A program made the translations under genes and the position numbers. Below, one piece after another: positions 1 through 5,297 of a DNA stretch of 10,000 bases; the first letter of the stretch is position 1, and every line of letters begins with the position of its first letter. The notes under the pieces are model-generated. The model was not told where the DNA came from. It was given only the letters and a program-made list of their open reading frames with translations, and ran no database searches. Source of the stretch: Candidatus Aminicenantota bacterium (GTDB lineage Bacteria > Acidobacteriota > Aminicenantia > JAMOAD01); assembly GCA_027061995.1 (NCBI GenBank), contig JAMOUT010000035.1:1-10000 (forward strand). Direction: 5' to 3'.

Positions 1-213
1 AATTTTTCAATTGATTTTATTAAAGATGATATGAAAATTGAAAATAATGTCGGTTTTTATATAAGAAAATTAAAAAAAGAAAAAGAGGGTTCAATCTCCC
101 TTTTACTCTATCTATCGATAAAGAAAAATAAAATAAAGGATAAGAATTCCTTAAAAGAGATACTAAAGACGATCGGAAATGACAGGAATTTATTGATATT
201 AATCAAAAAATAA
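1..213 (+). CDS. 3' end of a gene starting off-window; possible PDZ-domain C-terminus
   Basis: The reading frame is open from base 1 to a TAA stop at 211-213, giving about 70 C-terminal residues. An internal ATG at 31 exists, but the frame continues upstream to the window edge and no ribosome binding site precedes that ATG, so I treat this as a truncated gene. The last 33 residues, from LSIKKNKIKDKNSLKEIL to NLLILIKK, resemble the final strand-helix-strand of a PDZ domain as found at the end of HtrA/DegP-type periplasmic proteases (pattern: L-x-I-N-G-x-x-I-x-D, a helix, then LLxLIKR). The usual Gly-Asp before that strand is missing, so the match is weak and the function is not established. 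The gene converges on the hydrolase gene, with 15 bp between the two stop codons. Confidence 0.6.
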   Translation, partial: NFSIDFIKDDMKIENNVGFYIRKLKKEKEGSISLLLYLSIKKNKIKDKNSLKEILKTIGNDRNLLILIKK

Positions 214-225
214 ATGATTTTTGAT
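202..225. terminator. Weak AT-rich hairpin between convergent genes
   Basis: An 8-bp perfect inverted repeat (ATCAAAAA at 202-209, TTTTTGAT at 218-225, 8-nt loop) spans the stop codon of the plus-strand gene and fills most of the gap to the convergent hydrolase stop. Read from either side it ends in a T-rich arm, so it could act as a bidirectional terminator. It has only one G-C pair and could arise by chance in DNA this AT-rich. Confidence 0.25.
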
Positions 226-228
226 AAT

Positions 229-1080
229 TTATTCCGCTATAAGGAGTTCTTTTTCCCCGTCATAATTATTATATTTTTTTATGAAATCTATAGACAATTT
301 ATTAAAAAGTTGAGCTTGGTCAATATTACACACATGGCCGCTATTATGGATAATTCTTAAAAATGATTTTTTATGTTTTTTGACAACATTTTTAACAGGG
401 GGCAAGAATATATAATCTTCCTCTCCCATAAGATAAAGGGTGGGTTTCTCAGTGTCTTTTTCCCTGAAAAATCTCATCAATGGTTTAACATCTGAAAGCA
501 ATCCCATCCACCGCAAGAATTCCTTATGAGCAACATTTTTGGCTTCATTAATAAATACTATTCGAGATTGTTTATGCCTTTTTTTAGGCATGATTATCCA
601 TGCAAGAAGTTTGTAAAGCCATATGAAAGGGAGAACATTTTTCAGGGAATTTCCGAAAAATGCAAGAAGATTCGATTTCAAATTGAATCTTATTATAGCT
701 CCCCCCATTATCATTGATTTAACCCTTTCGGGATAATTTTCCGCAATATTCCTGATGAGCAGAGTTCCGAGAGATATCCCCACAAAATGGGCGCTTTCTA
801 TCTCAAGATAATCAAGAACATCAATAACATCCTTACTAATATCATCAAAAGTATATTTTTTTCTAACCTTTTTTCTAATAATATTTTTTGATTTTCCGTG
901 CCCTCTTAAATCAATAAGGAGGACATTAAAATTTTTTCTATAATCTCTTATCTGTTTATACCATATAGCGGAACTTCCCCCCGCACCATGAAGAAAAACA
1001 ACCCAATCCGTTTTTTCATCAAGGATAAATTGTTTATAAAAAAGGGGGGGTTTTTTGTTTTTTATCTCTATTTCACTCAT
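229..1080 (-). CDS. Alpha/beta-fold hydrolase
   Basis: This is a 283-residue cytoplasmic-type alpha/beta hydrolase with no signal peptide. The oxyanion-loop motif HGAGG is at residues 31-35, the DLRGHGKS strand-turn at 57-64, and the nucleophile elbow GISLG at 101-105, making Ser103 the nucleophile. A variable helical cap covers roughly 131-205 and contains a hydrophobic stretch near 148-164. The acid is probably Asp222 in MGEEDY and the base is His249 in NSGHV. The length matches single-domain family members such as esterases, lactonases and haloperoxidase-like enzymes, but the substrate cannot be read from sequence. The ATG at 1080 is preceded three codons upstream by an in-frame TAA, so no earlier start is possible. 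Unlike its neighbours it has no Shine-Dalgarno sequence. An A6-G7-T6 tract (plus-strand 1038-1056) falls in codons near residues 8-15. It stands apart from the operons to its right. Confidence 0.88.
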   Translation of the reverse strand: MSEIEIKNKKPPLFYKQFILDEKTDWVVFLHGAGGSSAIWYKQIRDYRKNFNVLLIDLRGHGKSKNIIRKKVRKKYTFDDISKDVIDVLDYLEIESAHFVGISLGTLLIRNIAENYPERVKSMIMGGAIIRFNLKSNLLAFFGNSLKNVLPFIWLYKLLAWIIMPKKRHKQSRIVFINEAKNVAHKEFLRWMGLLSDVKPLMRFFREKDTEKPTLYLMGEEDYIFLPPVKNVVKKHKKSFLRIIHNSGHVCNIDQAQLFNKLSIDFIKKYNNYDGEKELLIAE

Positions 1081-1394
1081 AATACTTTAATTTTACCATA
1101 AAATTAAAAAAAAATTAAATCATCTATATTCACCCTTAAATGATTAGGTTCCAAAATTCTTAGGAATCCCATGCCACTCTTGTATTTACAGTTGTTTTAT
1201 ATCTCCGTTTTCACAATTACCCTGATAAATAATATGACAAAGATAATAATAAAAGAATTATTTGTTATTTTATCCGGAAATTTCTTCTATCAGACCAAAA
1301 TAAACAACAAAAGACCTTCCTTCTCCGTAACAAAGCAATTTTTCCAACTGCAGCACGATTTGAAAATGCTCCGATGTTTTGAGGCGTTGATGCT
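1081..1394. other. 314-bp gap without a convincing gene
   Basis: The part next to the hydrolase (1081-1140) is very AT-rich and holds the possible -10 element. A weak bulged hairpin (GGTTCC at 1147-1152 against GGAATCC at 1163-1169) lies further upstream. From about 1300 to 1395 the DNA becomes noticeably richer in G and C, about 41% over 1311-1390, than other spacers here. That stretch is open in more than one frame on the minus strand but has no start codon with a ribosome binding site. I see no tRNA, no terminator with a GC stem and no insertion-sequence ends. It may be a degraded gene end, a dispersed repeat or a small RNA. Confidence 0.5.
1090..1098 (-). promoter_or_regulatory. Possible extended -10 element for the hydrolase gene
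   Basis: On the minus strand the sequence TGGTAAAAT (1098 down to 1090) fits the extended -10 pattern TG-n-TATAAT with one mismatch. Upstream is a T-rich tract but no clear -35 box, which is typical of extended -10 promoters. Transcription would start near 1083, only about 3 nt before the ATG at 1080, giving an almost leaderless mRNA. This agrees with the absence of a Shine-Dalgarno sequence. In such AT-rich DNA a chance match is quite possible. Confidence 0.35.
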
Positions 1395-1946
1395 TTAAAA
1401 TTCATCTATCGACCCGAATTTTTCAAAAGATAATCTTTCAGGTCTCTCTTTCTCAGATTTTTTCTGATAATCGGATAATTCGGAATTTAATTTTGAAGAT
1501 TTTTTCCCCACGATTATCATAGCTATTAGCTGCATATCATCGGGGATTTTTAATATTTTTTTTGCTTTGTCTTCATCGAATCCTGCAATAGGATGAGCAA
1601 CCAGACCAATTTCGGTTGCCCTTAAAATAATAAAAGCTGATGCCATCCCCGTATCAAAAAGATAATATTCCCTGCTTTTTACAATGCAATCAAGTTTTTT
1701 TTCACTAATAACCGCAATTATCATTGATGAATAATAAGCCCATTCATTCCCTTTTGAAAGTGAAGAATAGAGTTCTTCAAGTTTGTCTCTCCCTTTTACA
1801 AAAACAAATCTCCACGGTTGTTTATTAAAACAAGAAGGGGATAGAGAAGCGCTTTTTGCAAGCTCTCGAATAAGTTTTTCATCTATTTCCGTTTTTTCAA
1901 GAGATCTGAATGCTCTTCTTTTATCTATCGCCTCTTTTACATCCAT
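1395..1946 (-). CDS. Small FMN-dependent nitroreductase-family protein
   Basis: The 183-residue protein has the landmarks of the nitroreductase family, FMN flavoproteins that reduce nitro compounds, quinones or related acceptors with NAD(P)H. Near the N-terminus KRRAFR (9-14) supplies the Arg pair that normally contacts the FMN phosphate. SPSCFNKQPWRFVFV (36-50) is the family's flavin-binding segment with Asn41, Gln43, Pro44 and Trp45. FDTGMASAFIILRATEIGLVAHP (97-119) is the core helix that follows, and ILKIPDDMQLIAMIIVGK (131-148) is the typical closing strand. ERPERLSFEKF (167-177) matches the usual C-terminal R-x-x-x-x-x-F/V segment. The length is typical for the short, homodimeric subgroup. 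The start is fixed by a strong GGAGG (1952-1956) 5 nt before the ATG. It lies 54 bp downstream of the ferritin-like gene on the same strand, so the two are probably co-transcribed. The natural substrate is unknown. Confidence 0.9.
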   Translation of the reverse strand: MDVKEAIDKRRAFRSLEKTEIDEKLIRELAKSASLSPSCFNKQPWRFVFVKGRDKLEELYSSLSKGNEWAYYSSMIIAVISEKKLDCIVKSREYYLFDTGMASAFIILRATEIGLVAHPIAGFDEDKAKKILKIPDDMQLIAMIIVGKKSSKLNSELSDYQKKSEKERPERLSFEKFGSIDEF

Positions 1947-2000
1947 GAAATCCTCCGGTATAAAGATAATTATTAAATTTAAGCGTTTACCATACTTTCT

Positions 2001-2477
2001 TTATTTATTATATTCATCTTTGAGAGCTCTCAGTCTCATAAAATGTCTTCTCTCCTCATCTATTATTTTGTCTATAATAGAGTGTTGATCCTTTGAAATC
2101 ATCTCTTTCAGTTCTTTGTAATACAAGACGGCTTCAAGTTCTCTTGCAATGGCAAAATCTATCGCATCCCCCACATCTTTCATACTATCAATCTTTGTAT
2201 CCAAATCCTCTTTTTTAAAAATTATATTTTGTGTGTATGCCTTAAGATATGAAAAATAATCTTCCGGATACGCTTCCGGAGAATCATAGTTCTTTATTTT
2301 ATTAAGCATATCCGAGAAAGTTCTTTTATGGACGACCTCTTCACTCGCAAGCCAAGAAAAAATCTTTTTTAATCTTTCATCGTCCGATTTTTCAACCATC
2401 CTATTGTAAAAATATTCTCCCCCCTCCTCAATATGAATGGCAAATTGTAGTATTTCACTAATATCATATCTATCCAT
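2001..2477 (-). CDS. Ferritin-like diiron protein (rubrerythrin-type four-helix domain)
   Basis: The 158-residue protein is a rubrerythrin-like four-helix bundle without the C-terminal rubredoxin domain. Likely diiron ligands are Glu18 in IHIEEGGEYFY on the first helix, Glu47 and His50 in EEVVH (46-50) on the second, Glu113 or Glu115 in ARELEAVLYY on the third, and Glu142 and His145 in EERRH (141-145) on the fourth. This repeated E...E-x-x-H arrangement is the signature of the family. Members commonly reduce hydrogen peroxide or handle iron in anaerobes, but proteins lacking the rubredoxin domain are less well understood, so the reaction is inferred. The start is secured by AGGAGGT (2483-2489) 5 nt before the ATG, and a strong promoter lies just upstream. 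The nitroreductase follows 54 bp downstream and could be a redox partner. Confidence 0.9.
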   Translation of the reverse strand: MDRYDISEILQFAIHIEEGGEYFYNRMVEKSDDERLKKIFSWLASEEVVHKRTFSDMLNKIKNYDSPEAYPEDYFSYLKAYTQNIIFKKEDLDTKIDSMKDVGDAIDFAIARELEAVLYYKELKEMISKDQHSIIDKIIDEERRHFMRLRALKDEYNK

Positions 2478-2510
2478 TTTATACCTCCTATATTTAATCT
2501 TTATAAAAAA

Positions 2511-2539
2511 ATAATATATAAATAATCTTATAATGTCAA
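2511..2539 (-). promoter_or_regulatory. Sigma-70-type promoter for the ferritin-like/nitroreductase operon
   Basis: On the minus strand a perfect -35 box TTGACA (2539-2534) is followed after exactly 17 bp by TATTAT (2516-2511), a one-mismatch -10 box. Transcription would begin near 2504, leaving a leader of about 27 nt that contains the AGGAGGT ribosome binding site. This is the best promoter match seen in the window. Confidence 0.72.
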
Positions 2540-2623
2540 GTTTTATTTAACCTTCCCCTGAAAATATAAAAACAATATTTCCCTTTTGAAAAGCGACATT
2601 TTACCAGTTTTTTCATAGAAATC

Positions 2624-2645
2624 ATTGATAACAGTTGTTGTCAAT
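2624..2645. repeat. 22-bp near-perfect palindrome, possible operator
   Basis: The arms are ATTGATAACA (2624-2633) and TGTTGTCAAT (2636-2645) around a 2-bp centre; all arm positions pair except one (2629 with 2640). It lies about 85 bp upstream of the -35 box of the ferritin-like operon. The size and symmetry suit a dimeric transcription factor. It does not match Fur, PerR, FNR or Rex consensus sites as I know them. Confidence 0.4.
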
Positions 2646-2809
2646 TTACAGATAATTTGGATTCTGTCCATACTCCAAATGAAGATAAACTTTTTTTTCG
2701 ATTATCATAATAAAATCATTATTCCATTCGGGGACTTTTTTTCTATTATTATATTATTATCAAAACAGTTTTTTCTCAGGATTCTTTCTAAAAAATCAGC
2801 TAATCATAC

Positions 2810-2836
2810 TAAAAAATATTATAAAACTATTTTTTA
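2810..2836 (-). terminator. AT-only hairpin at the end of kdsC
   Basis: On the minus strand a 9-bp perfect stem (TAAAAAATA against TATTTTTTA, plus-strand arms 2828-2836 and 2810-2818, 9-nt loop) straddles the kdsC stop codon, and its 3' arm is a T-run. It is the only candidate terminator for this operon. It contains no G-C pairs, so its strength is doubtful. Confidence 0.25.
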
Positions 2837-3396
2837 TTACTAAAACCCACTATCCATTCATCCTCTTTATTAAAAATATCCAAAATTTCATCATATAAAT
2901 TTTGTGCCTCGAAAATCATGTCAAACACCTCTCTTACAGCTCCTCCGCCGGCAGGTTTTTCCGTCCTATATTTTGAAATCTCCTTTATTTTATAGTGAGC
3001 CTCTTTAACCGCAACAGGAAAACCCACTTTTTTCATTATATTATAATCACCTATATCATCCCCTATATAACATATCTGGTTCTCTTTTAAATCATATTTA
3101 TCAATAAATTTTTTCAATATAGGAAGTTTGTTAAAAACTCCGGTATATACATCCGTAATTTTTAACCTTTTCGCCCTCTCAAGAACATTCTCGGAAACTT
3201 TACCCGTTATTATACCTACTCTTATTCCCACTCTCTGCGCAAGAACAATCCCTGCACCATCTTTAACATCATAACCCTTTATCTCTTCACCCGAAGGAAG
3301 AATATAGAGTTTCCCGTCCGTAAGCGTTCCGTCAACATCCATTAAAACAAGTTTAATATTTCTAACGATATTTTTGATTTCAGAAGGGATTCGCAT
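2827..3396 (-). CDS. kdsC: 3-deoxy-D-manno-octulosonate 8-phosphate phosphatase (KdsC)
   Basis: This 189-residue HAD-superfamily phosphatase releases phosphate from Kdo-8-phosphate to give free Kdo, the sugar that links lipid A to the LPS core; it acts in the cytoplasm as a tetramer. The KdsC signatures are all present: DVDGTLTDG at 20-28 with nucleophile Asp20 and general acid/base Asp22, Thr64 in GIITGK, Lys90 in VFNK, and the metal-binding GDDIGD at 112-117. The subfamily hallmark GGGAVREV (150-157) follows, which separates KdsC from other small HAD enzymes. The length is typical. The ATG lies 2 bp after the stop of the upstream DUF3857-like gene, with GAGGGG about 9 nt before it, so it is the third gene of a tight operon. 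It may belong to the related CMP-sialic/N-acylneuraminate-9-phosphatase type subgroup, but the neighbourhood gives no support for that. Confidence 0.9.
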   Translation of the reverse strand: MRIPSEIKNIVRNIKLVLMDVDGTLTDGKLYILPSGEEIKGYDVKDGAGIVLAQRVGIRVGIITGKVSENVLERAKRLKITDVYTGVFNKLPILKKFIDKYDLKENQICYIGDDIGDYNIMKKVGFPVAVKEAHYKIKEISKYRTEKPAGGGAVREVFDMIFEAQNLYDEILDIFNKEDEWIVGFSNKK

Positions 3397-3398
3397 CT

Positions 3399-5297
3399 CT
3401 ATTTACCCCTCTCAAAAAGGATTGTTTTAAGTTTCCATGTATTGAATTTGTCAAAATCTTTTTTAAATTCTTTATATAACTCTCGGGAAAATATCTTCTT
3501 TTTTATATTAATAACTCTCTCCAAAAGAATTTTACCGTTTTTAAATTCAGCATTGAGATAGAATGAATAATTATCATTATCAATCTTAATCTGTTCGGGA
3601 AGATAGAGAGGTTTAAATCCAAATTCCGAAGATATCTCCCATTTTTCGGAAATTTTAAATCGATAACCGAAAAACAGAGGATATTTTCTCTCTTTTAAAC
3701 TTATCGAATAGGGAAAATTAGTGAAAGAATATGGAACAGACGGAATCGATAAAATGGAAACTTTGCCCTGTTTGACTGAGATACCTTTACCTTTGATTTT
3801 CTGTAAAAGCACAATATTTTTCTTCCTGTTATTAAGATTATCGACTCTATAAGATACTGACATCGCTCCTTCCGAAAAACTACTTGCGGAACTCATGAAA
3901 AATTTGCTTTTATCATCTTTATTTGCGAGAGAAAGAGCTCTTCTTACCATGGAATCAAAAAATCCGTCTGTTTTAACCCGGATATCAGCATTAAATCCCG
4001 TATCTTTTTTTAATATAAGTTTGATTTTACTTTCCACCCGATTTTTTACATTCTCAGGATAGATTATCTTTTCCCATACCACTTTATCCTTAATAATAGC
4101 CAACCCCTCTGTTTTCTCCGAAATTCCCGAATATCCCATTAACCTGTATTCTCCGAAAGGATCAAGATATATTTTTCCATCTTTAAGGGGAACAGCAACC
4201 AATATATATCCGAATTGATCCATAACAACAAGCTCTTTTTCAGGTTTTCTATCCGAAGGAACAAACACAGGATACGGAGCAAAACCTGCAGCTTTAAGTA
4301 TGGAAATCATTAAAGTTGTTTTATCTCTTATATCTCCGTATCCTTTTTTAAGAACAATAGCCGCTTTATGAGGGGTATAACCTACAAGCCCCAAAGGAAG
4401 AGAAACTGATTTTATCCGTTTTGTAATAAAATCATAAATACTATAAAGTTTTTCTCTTTCAGTTCTATCTTTTTTAATAATTTTCTTTGTTTTTGAAATA
4501 ATTGTTTTTTCAGGTTGTGTTGCTTTTTCAAAATCTTTAAAAAGTTCATTAACTTTTGCCTTCCAATTTTTAGAATTTGCCACCACCACATAGGGAGACA
4601 GATAAAAATCGGGAGGTCTGTGTTCTTCAATCTCCAACTTGGAAATATCTTTCATGCTCCATTTATATCCATTATTTTCAATGGAACCAATAATATTTTC
4701 ACCCTTTACTTTATAGAAGAGTTTTTTGGAAGAGGGATAATTTATATTTAAAACTCTTTCTTTTGCGGGGGTATCATTTTGAAAAAGAAAAGTTAATCCG
4801 ATATCCCCGTTTTTATTTTCGCTTGTTTTTATATATTTCATATAAAGAGCATCTTCGGGATCTATATCCTGATAAGAGTAAACTCTGTCAAGTATATCCG
4901 CATAAAGAGAAGCTCCTTGAAGAGAAACAGGTGTAATCGTATTAATAGCTTTACTTTCGACAGAAGTTAACTTTAGAGATTTATTCAAGGTTGTTGCTTC
5001 CACTATTTTGAGGTTTTCCTTGCCTTTTATATATCTTATCTTATAATCACCATAGCGATCTCTTCCCGCTCTATTAAGTATCTGATAAAAATCTATTACC
5101 TTTTTTTCAAGTTTCCGCTCTTTTTCAAGATAATTAAGGTTAAGAGAATAATAAATGGTATAGATGTATGAATTCGGGAAAATCATAGGCGCAACCGATT
5201 TTTTGTATTCTTCAATCAATTTTTTTTCAATCGCAAAACCCGACACAGTAAAACTGACAATAATTAAAAATACTAAAAATATATTTCTCTTTCTCAT
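3399..5297 (-). CDS. Exported DUF3857/transglutaminase-like protein lacking catalytic Cys and His
   Basis: This 632-residue protein starts with a clear signal peptide (MRKRN, then a hydrophobic core to residue 19, probable cleavage after GFA at 20-22), so it should act outside the inner membrane. Residues about 45-240 resemble a DUF3857 beta-rich domain. Residues about 280-385 are a transglutaminase-like fold, and the C-terminal ~200 residues are a beta-rich domain like that of its upstream neighbour. Aligned on the shared PHKA and RDK-x-x-LM segments, the position of the catalytic Cys is Ile323 (GYGDIRDK) and that of the His is Tyr364 (QFGYILVAV), while the Asp is kept (Asp379 in YLDPFGEY). 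The fold therefore appears catalytically dead, and it may serve as a partner or binding protein. Its ATG overlaps the previous gene's TGA by 4 bp (ATGA), with AGGAG (5309-5305) 7 nt before it, indicating translational coupling. Confidence 0.85.
   Translation of the reverse strand: MRKRNIFLVFLIIVSFTVSGFAIEKKLIEEYKKSVAPMIFPNSYIYTIYYSLNLNYLEKERKLEKKVIDFYQILNRAGRDRYGDYKIRYIKGKENLKIVEATTLNKSLKLTSVESKAINTITPVSLQGASLYADILDRVYSYQDIDPEDALYMKYIKTSENKNGDIGLTFLFQNDTPAKERVLNINYPSSKKLFYKVKGENIIGSIENNGYKWSMKDISKLEIEEHRPPDFYLSPYVVVANSKNWKAKVNELFKDFEKATQPEKTIISKTKKIIKKDRTEREKLYSIYDFITKRIKSVSLPLGLVGYTPHKAAIVLKKGYGDIRDKTTLMISILKAAGFAPYPVFVPSDRKPEKELVVMDQFGYILVAVPLKDGKIYLDPFGEYRLMGYSGISEKTEGLAIIKDKVVWEKIIYPENVKNRVESKIKLILKKDTGFNADIRVKTDGFFDSMVRRALSLANKDDKSKFFMSSASSFSEGAMSVSYRVDNLNNRKKNIVLLQKIKGKGISVKQGKVSILSIPSVPYSFTNFPYSISLKERKYPLFFGYRFKISEKWEISSEFGFKPLYLPEQIKIDNDNYSFYLNAEFKNGKILLERVINIKKKIFSRELYKEFKKDFDKFNTWKLKTILFERGK

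Larger units (their letters stand above)
2478..2826. other. 349-bp regulatory gap between kdsC and the ferritin-like gene
   Basis: The gap holds the leader and promoter of the ferritin-like operon at its left end, a 22-bp imperfect palindrome at 2624-2645, and an AT-only hairpin at the kdsC end. The remaining sequence is very AT-rich. The open frame 2625-2843 on the plus strand has no ribosome binding site, is low in complexity and overlaps the end of kdsC, so I do not call it a gene. Confidence 0.6.

Noticed and set aside
526-717. Plus-strand open frame inside the hydrolase gene
   Set aside because: It lies antisense to a gene with an intact catalytic triad and has no family features of its own.
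1171-1398. Plus-strand open frame of 75 codons
   Set aside because: No ribosome binding site, no recognisable domain, and it overlaps the end of the nitroreductase gene in antisense. The region is open in other frames too, so openness is not evidence of coding.
2639-2644. Second TTGACA box on the minus strand as a promoter
   Set aside because: No acceptable -10 box occurs 16-18 bp downstream, and the box is part of the palindrome.
2625-2843. Plus-strand open frame of 72 codons
   Set aside because: Low-complexity Ile/Phe/Lys composition expected from AT-rich spacer, no ribosome binding site, and overlap with kdsC and with the palindrome.
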